Virus record (IMG/VR): IMGVR_UViG_3300049846_000715
Coordinates: 1-33,971 of that record
Strand: one strand, 5' to 3'
DNA from: a virus
DNA length: 33,971 nucleotides
Positions 20,808 to 29,014 of the stretch are shown here, piece by piece. The notes under the pieces were generated by a model. That model ran no database searches. It was not told where the DNA came from and saw nothing but the letters and a program-made list of their open reading frames with translations. The position numbers were made by a program, and so were the translations under genes. Every line of letters starts with the position of its first letter. Position 1 is the stretch's first letter.

Positions 20808-21655
20808 CAGGATAAAATTAAATTTATTGTATCATTCAATGTATTTGATGCCGTTGTTTCTCCAACAATGTAACCGGCTGATGTTTCGTAGTTTCTACTC
20901 AACCAATCTGATCCTGTAACCATGTTAGTAACTAAATTGCTTGAGAGGGCAACAGTATCGGGCCTCGCAACTACTGTATTGAGGACAACATCATTAACCC
21001 CCTCAACATTTTGAATTGCATCAATCAACTTATTAAGCGAAACCGTACCATCAAAAGGCAAGGCAGCTAAATAATCATTGATAGCATTTATTACATTCGT
21101 TTTTACTGTACTTTGTACATACTGCCCATCATAATAAACATCAGCAGCAACCTTGAGCTTATCGGCCTCTTGAGATATAACATTGGTTTGAGTTCCTGCA
21201 AACTTGATTTTATCAATATAGCTTGTAAATGCAGCCAACTCAACGGCTGATAAGGCAGTCAATGAGGGAGTTGTTCCCTTTGCAACCTTGATCAAAACAA
21301 GTCTGTTTCCGGTTTGCTTTACTGATGCCTGTGTTACAATTTGCTTTGTTGTATCTGTTGTAGGATACCCAACGCTGAAATCAGAATTAACCTGAACAAC
21401 ATCCCCAAACTGAAACTTGAGGCTCCTGTCTTTTAGCCAAGGAGATGTACCAACAACGGCTGATGCTGCAATTTCCTCAACCTCGGTTTTTAATAGGTCC
21501 ATCAACTGCTCAAAGTAATTGATTGACTGAGCCGTTATAAATGCCCAAACATTCCAAATTGCTGATTGAGAATTGCTCGTTAAATCATTGAGAGCCGTTT
21601 CAGCATTTTTTGCATCAATGATTGATTGTTTTATTACTGTTGTTGATCTTGCCAT
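20807..21655 (-). CDS. Baseplate J-like protein (Mu gp47-like)
   Basis: A 282-residue protein. After an N-terminal helix-rich part it has W-L-K-D-R-S-L-K-F-Q-F-G-D and the middle/C-terminal pattern V-A-A-D-V-Y-Y-D-G-Q-Y-V, N-A-I-N-D-Y-L-A-A-L-P-F-D-G-T-V and I-Q-N-V-E-G-V-N-D-V seen in J-like baseplate proteins, which form the outer wedge. It is upstream of capsid and protease, not with the hub genes, an unusual split of the baseplate genes. Confidence 0.7.
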   Translation of the reverse strand: MARSTTVIKQSIIDAKNAETALNDLTSNSQSAIWNVWAFITAQSINYFEQLMDLLKTEVEEIAASAVVGTSPWLKDRSLKFQFGDVVQVNSDFSVGYPTTDTTKQIVTQASVKQTGNRLVLIKVAKGTTPSLTALSAVELAAFTSYIDKIKFAGTQTNVISQEADKLKVAADVYYDGQYVQSTVKTNVINAINDYLAALPFDGTVSLNKLIDAIQNVEGVNDVVLNTVVARPDTVALSSNLVTNMVTGSDWLSRNYETSAGYIVGETTASNTLNDTINLILS

Positions 21656-21711
21656 GATGTAAAGTTAAATAAAGCCTTTGTTTTTTTGATTCAACTATTA
21701 AAATTTACTTA

Positions 21712-22251
21712 TTACAAGCCATCTCCGGACCTTAAAATGATATTATCAATATCAAGATTGGCATTGATCTCAACCGCAATTGGAGGAGCAACCTCAACCT
21801 TATCATTTTCGGTTGAAAAATCAGCATCTTTTCCACTCAATTGATATTCTTGAATGTAAATATAAATGTTGTTATGCTCTGTGTCTGTTGTTTCCTTGAG
21901 CCTGATCAATTTGCCGTATATCTTGTCTGTTGTTACCTGAAACCCTTGCAGGGCTTTGAAAATGTTTTGCTTTAAAGTAAATATATCGGTGTCCTCGTTT
22001 TTGTAGCTCTCAAAACCAATATGCAGCCTCAATGTTCCGGTATAAGATTGCAGCAATGATGTTGCCGTTGTATATTCAATATCCGTAAACTCCAAAAAGC
22101 AACAAGGATATAAAAAAGCCTGTTCATCATTGTTCTCATTTACATCTGAGTTTGAATGATTAAATTGATCGTTGAATAGTTTTATAGTTTTAAGATCAGG
22201 CACTTTTGCCTGTAACCTTGTAACAATTCCGTTATATAAATTTGTATTCAT
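21712..22251 (-). CDS. Neck or tail-completion protein (179 aa)
   Basis: A 179-residue protein placed after the gpG-like gene and before the baseplate J block. It contains F-L-Y-P-C-C-F-L-E-F-T-D-I-E-Y and L-R-L-H-I-G-F-E-S-Y-K-N-E-D segments compatible with a tail-terminator or Mu gp37-like fold. It overlaps the upstream gene by 4 bp. Exact role unproven. Confidence 0.5.
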   Translation of the reverse strand: MNTNLYNGIVTRLQAKVPDLKTIKLFNDQFNHSNSDVNENNDEQAFLYPCCFLEFTDIEYTTATSLLQSYTGTLRLHIGFESYKNEDTDIFTLKQNIFKALQGFQVTTDKIYGKLIRLKETTDTEHNNIYIYIQEYQLSGKDADFSTENDKVEVAPPIAVEINANLDIDNIILRSGDGL

Positions 22252-22703
22252 TCGTAAAATGCTTTTGTTAGTTGCCGTTTTAAAGTTAGTACGTTTTTCC
22301 TCATCAGTTTTTTTGATATGCCCATGAACCTCCTCTGAGGCATTTTAAATCTATGTTTGCCCCAAGCCCTGCCATATAGCCCATAGTTATGAATAGCCGA
22401 ATAAGGCAAATCAGATTCAACCCGATATTTATAGGCATTGAGCCTCCTCCTTAAAACCGATCTTTTTAATGCTCCCGATTGAGTTAGGATTGCCCTTTTT
22501 TTAAATGGGTTGTTTTTGTCGGCTCGGCTCGGCCTTTTCCTTGGTTGCCATTTTTCAACAACCTCATCCTCAAAGCCCTCATTCCGGAACGATCTTTTAA
22601 AATGATTTTCTGAATCAGTTGCAATGATAGTCATGGCATCCTGAACGGCCTTGATCAGCCTTGCCCCCTTTTTATCAAACTCAAACTTGCTCTTGGTTGC
22701 CAT
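22248..22703 (-). CDS. Mu gpG-like virion morphogenesis protein
   Basis: A 151-residue basic protein. F-K-R-S-F-R-N-E-G-F, W-Q-P-R-K-R-P, L-T-Q-S-G-A-L-K-R-S-V and P-Y-S-A-I-H-N-Y-G are the conserved phrases of the gpG/tail-completion S family, proteins needed for head-tail joining. I chose the ATG at 22703 (M-A-T-K-S-K), which overlaps the previous gene, rather than the Met-rich upstream extension to 22745 that looks non-coding. Confidence 0.75.
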   Translation of the reverse strand: MATKSKFEFDKKGARLIKAVQDAMTIIATDSENHFKRSFRNEGFEDEVVEKWQPRKRPSRADKNNPFKKRAILTQSGALKRSVLRRRLNAYKYRVESDLPYSAIHNYGLYGRAWGKHRFKMPQRRFMGISKKLMRKNVLTLKRQLTKAFYE

Positions 22704-22890
22704 TTGGAATAAATGTAATTGAGCCATCATCATCAGCCCCATCAACGTATGTAATTTTGATCAAAAGGTTTTCATCAATTGCCTTTTTAAACATAGCCTC
22801 AACATCATCCAATGGGGTAAGCATGGCAGCAATCATTGCATCTCCCTTGTTATTTGGGTTCAGTTTTATGTATTGCTCAAAATAGCTCAT
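22681..22890 (-). CDS. Hypothetical small protein in the head module (69 aa)
   Basis: Unrecognised acidic 69-residue protein, helical for the first ~45 residues and ending in a beta hairpin (I-K-I-T-Y-V-D-G-A-D-D-D-G-S-I-T-F). It overlaps the F-like gene by 4 bp (ATGA) and the gpG gene by 23 bp, so it is translated in the head operon. Confidence 0.55.
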   Translation of the reverse strand: MSYFEQYIKLNPNNKGDAMIAAMLTPLDDVEAMFKKAIDENLLIKITYVDGADDDGSITFIPNGNQEQV

Positions 22891-24389
22891 TTTTTCAAAT
22901 ATTTTATAAATTTTATACTCTCCTCATAAACCTCCGGCATTACCTTTTTAAATACAGGATTGCCAACGATTGCATTTTCCATTGAATGAGCAAAGACCTC
23001 AGCCTCCTTTGCCCCTTTCCGTTCAAAATATGATATTTTATGCCCCTCTCCTCTTGCATATCTATTGTTCGTTAATGCCTGTAACGTATCTAAGCAACAG
23101 CCAATCATCTCCTTGCAGTCCTCAAATGTATATCCTGACAATTCGCCCTGTAATAAAGATACATCTTTTCTAAATGCTGCAAAAGTTTTTAGATGTAATT
23201 CTTTTTCAATTTCAGCCTCTTTGCCTTTAATTAGCTTTTTTAGGCTGTTAAAATGGTTTGAATATTCCTCAGAAACATGGCCGTTTGCTGTTTTTATCAA
23301 ATTTCGCTGTGTATGAACTGCATGCCCAACCTCATGATCAAATATTTTTTTCCTAAACCATGCTGATCGTTTCCAACGGGCTGAATTTATATCGATATAA
23401 ACATTATTTGTTTGATGATAAAACTCATTTTTTTTCTTTGGTATTTTAAGGCTATCAAGGGGCTTGTTTAAATAACTAAAAACCTCCTTGTTTATATCAT
23501 TCTCAATCCCCCACTCTTTTAATTCTTTTGGTATAATATTATCTATTCCAACAGCACCCTTAACCGGTCCAACAAGCTCCTTTGTAGGTGTTTGAGGGAT
23601 TGGCAAATTGAAATTGTTTACAGCAAGCCCCATATCTCGGGGATGAACCTCATAGTAAGGGTGTTTATCGTTAAATATGATCCGTTGTTTTCCTGTGTTC
23701 ATCAGAAACTCATCAGGAACATCCTTGGGCTGTTCAAAGTTTGTCATATCCGTTTCCTCGGCCTCCTCAAGCTGTAAAACCGTACAACGGCAGTTCCATC
23801 CGTTTGGGGGCATGTAGCTCAACCAAAAAGGATCATCAACTTTTCTAACAATGCCATCAAGGGCCTGATGTGTTGGCCGTACTCTTTGATCTCCAACGGT
23901 TTCGTATTGTAAGTAAGGCAACAGGTGCTTTGTTTCCTCAATCTTATCCCAAAAAATTGCGTTTTGGGATCCGGCAACAGTCCTTTGATATTCTGCTGCT
24001 AAATAGTTTGAATTGAATGTATCTAAAACCTTGCTTGCCTCTTTTTTAAATTGGCCGTATGTTCGTGCCTCCCCATTTTCTCCAACAAGCAACTTGTTTA
24101 ACTGCAATGTTTGTTGATAGGTTTTGGCTCCTGAAAACCGGTAAATGTTTTGCTGTAAATCTTTTGCAAGCCTGTACTTGTTGTCCTCCTCGGGGATTCC
24201 CTCGGCTCCTATTGCAAGCCCCAACCTCAATCCCTCTGTTAGTTTGTCGGCTGTTTTGTAATACATTAATCGGCTTAATTGGCTTGTTGTATTGATGCCT
24301 TTCCAAACATCATCAACAAAACGATCAAGCTCCTCATCCGTAAATGGGTTGAGGTTTAAAGAGTTTTGTATTTCGCACAAGTAACACAC
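22887..24389 (-). CDS. Mu F-like minor head protein fused to HExxH metallopeptidase
   Basis: A 500-residue fusion. Residues ~1-215 are the Mu F/SPP1 gp7-type head protein: R-P-T-H-Q-A-L-D-G (171-179) and P-P-N-G-W-N-C-R-C (194-202) are the family signatures. After a linker with short proline-rich stretches (~260-285), residues ~290-500 form a second domain with the zinc-binding H-E-V-G-H (352-356). A downstream A-K-E-A-E-V-F-A-H (460-468) could supply the third ligand. F-like heads carry varied C-terminal toxin or enzyme domains in other phages. This one would be packaged or injected with the head, so it may act in the infected cell or in prohead maturation. A 1-bp gap follows the portal gene. 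The fusion is seen; substrate and timing are inference. Confidence 0.8.
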   Translation of the reverse strand: MCYLCEIQNSLNLNPFTDEELDRFVDDVWKGINTTSQLSRLMYYKTADKLTEGLRLGLAIGAEGIPEEDNKYRLAKDLQQNIYRFSGAKTYQQTLQLNKLLVGENGEARTYGQFKKEASKVLDTFNSNYLAAEYQRTVAGSQNAIFWDKIEETKHLLPYLQYETVGDQRVRPTHQALDGIVRKVDDPFWLSYMPPNGWNCRCTVLQLEEAEETDMTNFEQPKDVPDEFLMNTGKQRIIFNDKHPYYEVHPRDMGLAVNNFNLPIPQTPTKELVGPVKGAVGIDNIIPKELKEWGIENDINKEVFSYLNKPLDSLKIPKKKNEFYHQTNNVYIDINSARWKRSAWFRKKIFDHEVGHAVHTQRNLIKTANGHVSEEYSNHFNSLKKLIKGKEAEIEKELHLKTFAAFRKDVSLLQGELSGYTFEDCKEMIGCCLDTLQALTNNRYARGEGHKISYFERKGAKEAEVFAHSMENAIVGNPVFKKVMPEVYEESIKFIKYLKK

Positions 24390-25667
24390 TCAATGAGTAT
24401 AAACTTTTGAGAATTTTTCTGCCTGCTTAACAATGAAATCATTTACATTGATAGCCTCATTTTCTGTTCCTGTTGCCTCCTCCTCATTTTCCATCTCAGC
24501 TTCCTCAACAGGGGTTCCATATTTATTTTTGATATACTCAGGATCAATGTGATATTTGCCTGATTTTATCAATTCAATATCAAAATTTGCCTGATCTGTT
24601 ATTTTAAGCTGATCCTTTTCAATGAACTCAAAACGCAAATCATTCAATTTGAATCCATGCCTTAGCAATACAGGGAAAAGTTTATCATTTACTACTGTAC
24701 ACAAAAACTCTTTATCCGCCTGCTCAACCTGTTTTGCAACCCTTTCATGAACCTCAGCCTGTGAACGGCTTGAGCCATCCTCCATTGTCATTGTTTGCCC
24801 AAGGATCAATTTACTGATCTCTTTGTTCATTAAATCAATTAGCCCTCCGTAAATACGTTGTACATCTTTACGGCCCCCCTCAATCACTTCAATAATATCA
24901 TCCTTATCAAATACACCCCAAGGAGCTGATCCCATGTTTTCCAACATCCCCTGCATATTAGCTCTCGTTGTTTCATCCCTTACATCTGTTTTACCAATTC
25001 GTAAAGGAGATCCAAATATTTCAGCATGTTCACTCCATGCTCCAACGGTATTTTTTTTCCAAATAACGAGAGGAGAGGCTTTCATTAAAAGCCCCAAATC
25101 CCGTTTTTCACCTACTGAAATAACCCAATCCGTATAAGGCGGAACATCATATCTCTCTCCTGCTGTTCCTGCTGAATGTTGAGTAACAACGCAAAACTCC
25201 GGCTTTACATATTGCCTCGGTATCAATTCTATATCGTTGAACTTAAACTCGTTTAAATCTCCTAATTGTATTAAGCTATGCCCCCAATATTTTGATTCCA
25301 TTGAGTAATACAAATATTTTTGAAACCAATCTGTTTCAAGCAATTTTGTTGCCTCCTCGTTGTACTCTCCATTGCTATCAACAATTTGCCATCCTGAATT
25401 GGCAGCGTTTAAAGTACGTTGTTGCATGGCTCCCGATAAATGGGCATCAAGTACAACATCTTTGTATGTTTGATATAATAAATATCTATTTGGGAAAAAA
25501 ACACTCTCAGCCGATTTTACAGCCGTTCTCCATTTTTGAATATCTTGCCTTACTCGTTGGATTTGTTGCTCCCAAGTAATTACTCTCCTGATGTTGGCCT
25601 CCTCGGGTTGCTGTTGAGTTAGGTTGTTGGCCCTTGAAAAACTTATATCAAATCCAAATATTTTCAT
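24390..25667 (-). CDS. Portal protein (DUF935, Mu gp29-like)
   Basis: A 425-residue portal, the dodecameric ring at the packaging vertex. Diagnostic stretches are D-A-H-L-S-G-A-M-Q-Q-R-T-L-N-A, W-G-H-S-L-I-Q-L, I-E-L-I-P-R-Q-Y-V-K-P and S-K-L-I-L-G-Q-T-M-T-M-E-D-G-S-S-R-S-Q-A, all typical of DUF935. It lies between the gp36-like gene and the F-like gene; Mu also has portal next to F. The C-terminal tail is acidic (E-M-E-N-E-E-E-A). Confidence 0.85.
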   Translation of the reverse strand: MKIFGFDISFSRANNLTQQQPEEANIRRVITWEQQIQRVRQDIQKWRTAVKSAESVFFPNRYLLYQTYKDVVLDAHLSGAMQQRTLNAANSGWQIVDSNGEYNEEATKLLETDWFQKYLYYSMESKYWGHSLIQLGDLNEFKFNDIELIPRQYVKPEFCVVTQHSAGTAGERYDVPPYTDWVISVGEKRDLGLLMKASPLVIWKKNTVGAWSEHAEIFGSPLRIGKTDVRDETTRANMQGMLENMGSAPWGVFDKDDIIEVIEGGRKDVQRIYGGLIDLMNKEISKLILGQTMTMEDGSSRSQAEVHERVAKQVEQADKEFLCTVVNDKLFPVLLRHGFKLNDLRFEFIEKDQLKITDQANFDIELIKSGKYHIDPEYIKNKYGTPVEEAEMENEEEATGTENEAINVNDFIVKQAEKFSKVYTH

Positions 25668-26486
25668 TTAGTAAAAGTTTACGTTTTTAGTTTGGGATCC
25701 GTATCTTATTGAAACCCCCTGCTCAGGGTTGATCTCTTTTAGATCGGCAGTAATATCTCCACTCGCAACCATTTTCAACCATTTTATTGCCTCCTCATAT
25801 CTCAAGCCTCTTAATTGAGGGATGTTTCTTGGGTTGATCCTTGAATGTAAATGATACAAAGTAACATCAACCATATACAAAACAATTTGCTGATTCCGGT
25901 TATCTCCTTTAGTCCATTTTGATACATCCGTTGGTTTTGTTCCTGCCAAAACTGAGTAAGGAGTTCCGGCTCCCCATGTTGCAAGGCTTGAATCAGGAGC
26001 AACATTTTCATTTTCAACAACAGCAGTATAAACTGAATCTTTATACCAAACAATTGAGCCTGCTGAGTATTTTGTTTTGTAATTCCATTCGTTGTTCGGC
26101 AATGTAACATAAAACAAAAGCTGATCATCAACAACATAACTCCAATCTGATAAATTTGTATCAGGTTGCTTGTTTGTATTGTTTGTTAATGCCTGATAAA
26201 TTTTTCCTGAATAAGAAACCCGATTGCCTATTAAATAAGCTGTTGCATTGCTCCAAGCCGTTTCAGTATATTCAACAAGGTTTTTTGCCTTGTACGTTGT
26301 TGAGTTTGAGTAAACATCCGTATCTCTGAATGTTTCGCTTATGATATACCTTTGAGATAAATAACTTGTCAATTCTGCCTGAGCAGCAAGCTCGGTATCT
26401 TTACGCACCTGATCAATGTTCTCAATTACCTGATTGAGATTATCTGATTGGATTTGCTTTAAATAGTCTAATTTTCGGAGAAACAT
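25668..26486 (-). CDS. Mu gp36-like (DUF1320) adaptor with two carbohydrate-binding-type inserts
   Basis: A 272-residue protein. Its ends (about 1-60 and 200-272: L-T-S-Y-L-S-Q-R-Y; D-V-T-L-Y-H-L-H-S-R-I-N-P-R-N-I-P) match DUF1320/gp36 head-tail proteins, which normally have ~140 residues. Between them lie two ~38-residue repeats (78-116 and 134-171), each starting with Trp, with Y-x-x-G-x-x-V/I-x-Y/W and V/I-Y-x-A and ending D-x-S/N-L-x-x-W. This is the pattern of small chitin-binding CBM5/12-type modules. The inserts would display sugar-binding patches on the virion neck. Upstream is the AT-rich 17-mer shared with the capsid gene. Confidence 0.7.
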   Translation of the reverse strand: MFLRKLDYLKQIQSDNLNQVIENIDQVRKDTELAAQAELTSYLSQRYIISETFRDTDVYSNSTTYKAKNLVEYTETAWSNATAYLIGNRVSYSGKIYQALTNNTNKQPDTNLSDWSYVVDDQLLFYVTLPNNEWNYKTKYSAGSIVWYKDSVYTAVVENENVAPDSSLATWGAGTPYSVLAGTKPTDVSKWTKGDNRNQQIVLYMVDVTLYHLHSRINPRNIPQLRGLRYEEAIKWLKMVASGDITADLKEINPEQGVSIRYGSQTKNVNFY

Positions 26487-26501
26487 ACAACAAAAATATT
26501 A

Positions 26502-26518
26502 TAATTAGTTAATATTTT
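26502..26518 (-). repeat. 17-nt element upstream of the gp36-like gene
   Basis: Second copy of AAAATATTAACTAATTA (minus strand), 16 bp upstream of the start. See 17985-18001. Confidence 0.4.
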
Positions 26519-26543
26519 GTCGCTTTGTTATAAGTTTTTAAGC

Positions 26544-27863
26544 CTAAAATTGGTTTTGTTCTGAAACCGCCTGATTGATAATTCTCATAATCTTGTTTGA
26601 ATATCTCACAAATAATGCCTTGAATGTTTCCTTGTGCTTTGTTCCATCCTCGGCCTGCTTAACTTGCATCAGGTCCTCAGCCGTTTTTTTGCAGTTCTTG
26701 TTGATTGATATGTTGATCCCTGCAAAATTGGATGATAAAACAGCGTTTATGAATTGGCCTCTCATGTAAACAGATGGGTTTGAACTCGGGAGCCTAAGCA
26801 CCGGCTTGAACTGCTCCAATTCCCTCTGAATAAGTTTAAAAAAGTTAAAGCCTTTCTCAATCTTTACATCCTGCTTTTTGCTTGTTGCATCCCCTGTAAT
26901 CATCATGCCGTTTACATGGTTGAAATACTTTGATCTGATCATCTCACAAATTCCGGAAACGGTATTTTGAGGATGCTTTGCTGCAAACTCATCAATGATA
27001 AACAGGCTCTTGCCTTTTACCTGAGCAACAACGCAACTAAGATACGGGTTTACGTTTTCATCAAATGAAACGAACAATGGGAGGGATGGATCATAAACTG
27101 CAAGCTCTGATGTATGATTGAAAAACGAAAAACCAAAATAAAACTCTTGCCCTGTTTTTTGTAGTACATCCCAATTACCATTTACATAAACCTCAAACTC
27201 ATATGGAGGCATATTGTTTTTTAATGATTCTATATAATCCTTACTCAAATAAGGGTTATCAGTTAGCTTTGCCGGAATGTAAGCCCATCCTTTTGGCAAT
27301 TGGCTCTCTTTGTGTTTGTCGTAAATCCTTTGCTTTACCCAACCTAATGTTGGATTGCAAGTTGCCAAAATCTTAGGAGGGCATTGGGAGCCGTTCCAAG
27401 AGCCTGATCGTTCAATCACTTTGTTGAACGTAACCTCCTCAATTTCGTTTACCTCATCAATGCCTGCTCCATTGATCTCAAGCCCCCTGAATTTATTGAG
27501 TTCTTTGTCTGAATCATAACTCTCAGCCATGAACAAAATTTGAGAGCCGTTGTTCCAAGTAGCTGTTAAACTTTGCCCATCAAATTTTTTCAGGTATTGC
27601 TCAAAGCCTTCGGCCAACATTTGCCGGAATGATACTAAAATAGTACGTTCTAAATTGGTATATGATGCCCTGAGAATGATCCAACGGGAATTGGGATATT
27701 GGAAACAATATGTAATAAGTTCCAATAATAACCAATAAGATTTGCCTCCCCTGATAGCCCCACCATAAACAACAACTGTGTTATTTTTCAAAATGAGATG
27801 GGCCTCTTTTTGCTTAGGGGTTGGGTTGATCCTCTTGGGTTGAATCTTTTGTCGTCCAATCAA
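26544..27863 (-). CDS. Terminase large subunit
   Basis: A 439-residue packaging motor. The ATPase part shows Walker A G-G-A-I-R-G-G-K-S (34-42), Walker B G-I-D-E-V-N-E (134-140, catalytic Glu137) and coupling motif A-T-C-N-P (167-171). The nuclease part has acidic candidates Asp268 (S-F-D-E-N), Asp291 and Asp325 (T-G-D-A-T). It would cut and pump DNA through the portal two genes downstream. It overlaps the small subunit gene by 50 bp, and the ATPase-nuclease order is intact, so it appears functional. Confidence 0.9.
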   Translation of the reverse strand: MIGRQKIQPKRINPTPKQKEAHLILKNNTVVVYGGAIRGGKSYWLLLELITYCFQYPNSRWIILRASYTNLERTILVSFRQMLAEGFEQYLKKFDGQSLTATWNNGSQILFMAESYDSDKELNKFRGLEINGAGIDEVNEIEEVTFNKVIERSGSWNGSQCPPKILATCNPTLGWVKQRIYDKHKESQLPKGWAYIPAKLTDNPYLSKDYIESLKNNMPPYEFEVYVNGNWDVLQKTGQEFYFGFSFFNHTSELAVYDPSLPLFVSFDENVNPYLSCVVAQVKGKSLFIIDEFAAKHPQNTVSGICEMIRSKYFNHVNGMMITGDATSKKQDVKIEKGFNFFKLIQRELEQFKPVLRLPSSNPSVYMRGQFINAVLSSNFAGINISINKNCKKTAEDLMQVKQAEDGTKHKETFKALFVRYSNKIMRIINQAVSEQNQF

Positions 27864-28302
27864 TTAAAATCGGTGTTTGTATTTTTTCTCCATCCGTTGT
27901 AAGGTCGAGCTTATCCCCGTACTTTTTAGGCTTTAATTTAGATGCAATGAATTTCCTTGTATCAACTCTCAACCGGCTCCTATTTACCCATTCTCTGTTT
28001 TCAATCTCCTCCCCCATCCTGTTTAAAGTTGTATCATTGGTTGAGTTATCAGCAATCTCAAGCATCTCCTCAGCAAGATAATCAGCTTGATCCTCTCTTG
28101 CTTTTGCGTATTTGTCCGAAAATTGCTTGTTTTCGCTGATCCATTTATGAACTGTTGAACGTGTTGGCATCCCCTCTTGCTTGCAAATAGTAACAAGGCC
28201 CCTGTTTGAGTTAGCAATTGCCTCACAAATACGATCAGCAAGCTCCTCGGAGTATTTTGTCGGCCTGCCAACGCTATTTTTTTTATCCTCTTTTTTTGCC
28301 AT
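27814..28302 (-). CDS. Terminase small subunit
   Basis: A 162-residue DNA-recognition subunit. K-K-N-S-V-G-R-P-T-K-Y, then a helix-turn-helix-like core (I-C-K-Q-E-G-M-P-T-R-S-T-V-H-K-W-I) is the family pattern, followed by a helical oligomerisation part (A-D-Y-L-A-E-E-M-L-E-I) and the R-K-F-I-A-S-K-L-K-P-K-K-Y-G-D phrase. The overlap with the large subunit gene (50 bp) is typical of paired terminase genes. Confidence 0.85.
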   Translation of the reverse strand: MAKKEDKKNSVGRPTKYSEELADRICEAIANSNRGLVTICKQEGMPTRSTVHKWISENKQFSDKYAKAREDQADYLAEEMLEIADNSTNDTTLNRMGEEIENREWVNRSRLRVDTRKFIASKLKPKKYGDKLDLTTDGEKIQTPILIDWTTKDSTQEDQPNP

Positions 28303-28338
28303 TGTTACAGTTTTTTAATAACAATAAAGATAATAAAA

Positions 28339-28485
28339 TTAAATGAAATAATGCTTAAAAACATAAAAAGGGGATAAATTGTAAAACTCGTATGTTCCTT
28401 TTTTTGTTGTTAGGTTTATTTTATTTCCCTCAATTGAGAGGTTTCTGTTTGTAAGTTTAAAGAGTAAAACAATTGTTTTGTTCAT
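28339..28485 (-). CDS. Small ORF translationally coupled upstream of terminase (48 aa)
   Basis: A 48-residue ORF, ATG at 28485, TAA at 28341-28339. The ATG overlaps the stop of the preceding 73-residue ORF (ATGA), which supports translation. The protein is basic and hydrophobic (T-I-V-L-L-F-K-L-T-N; F-Y-N-L-S-P-F-Y-V-F). Function unknown. The remaining 36 bp to the terminase start is AT-rich with no clear promoter box. Confidence 0.5.
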   Translation of the reverse strand: MNKTIVLLFKLTNRNLSIEGNKINLTTKKGTYEFYNLSPFYVFKHYFI

Positions 28486-28703
28486 AGTATTTTGATTAAT
28501 TTGTTGTTGTACTCCTCAATAAATTTATCGGCCTGAATCTCAAATTTTTTACCCGTTGCAACATTTTCAATTTCAAACCTGAGATAAAAGCCAATAAAGG
28601 GCCTGAAATATTCTCCTGATCCTCTACCTGAAACAATTGAGAGGATTCTAAAAACCCCCTTATCTGTTTTAAATGTTTGGTTCAAAGTTGGAAAAATAAT
28701 CAT
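28482..28703 (-). CDS. Hypothetical small phage protein (73 aa)
   Basis: Unrecognised 73-residue beta-rich protein (F-R-I-L-S-I-V-S-G-R-G-S-G-E-Y-F-R-P). Overlaps both neighbours by 4 bp (28703/28700 and 28485/28482), so it belongs to the replication-packaging operon. Confidence 0.6.
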   Translation of the reverse strand: MIIFPTLNQTFKTDKGVFRILSIVSGRGSGEYFRPFIGFYLRFEIENVATGKKFEIQADKFIEEYNNKLIKIL

Positions 28704-29014
28704 AAAGAATCAATCTGAGTTAGTTTTTTATGTTCAGCTTGGAGGCTCATCAATTCGCTTTTTTGTTTAAAATATTCATTCCTAAGATCGTTCAACCGTT
28801 CATAGGTTAAACGTAACTCTTGTTCTAATTCCAAGGCCTCAAGGATTCCCTCTGATATTTGTTTTAGTTTTATTTTACGATCATTGAGAGCAGGATGATT
28901 TGGGTTTTTCTCCTCAAAAGTTAAACATTTGATCATAAGATCGTTTATTGCTTTTCCTGATTGCTGAATTTTAGAAAGGGATAATATCCTCCCGTTGGTT
29001 GATAAATTGTTCAT
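28700..29014 (-). CDS. Hypothetical coiled-coil protein (104 aa)
   Basis: A 104-residue protein, helical throughout, with a coiled coil at about 55-98 (E-L-E-Q-E-L-R-L-T-Y-E-R-L). No motif. Starts inside the helicase 3' end (overlap of 44 bp), typical of tight phage packing. Could be a helicase loader or accessory by position, but the sequence does not show it. Confidence 0.55.
   Translation of the reverse strand: MNNLSTNGRILSLSKIQQSGKAINDLMIKCLTFEEKNPNHPALNDRKIKLKQISEGILEALELEQELRLTYERLNDLRNEYFKQKSELMSLQAEHKKLTQIDSL

Noticed and set aside
22703-22745. Met-rich N-terminal extension of the gpG-like protein
   Set aside because: It overlaps the preceding gene in another frame and lacks protein-like character; the ATG at 22703 is better.
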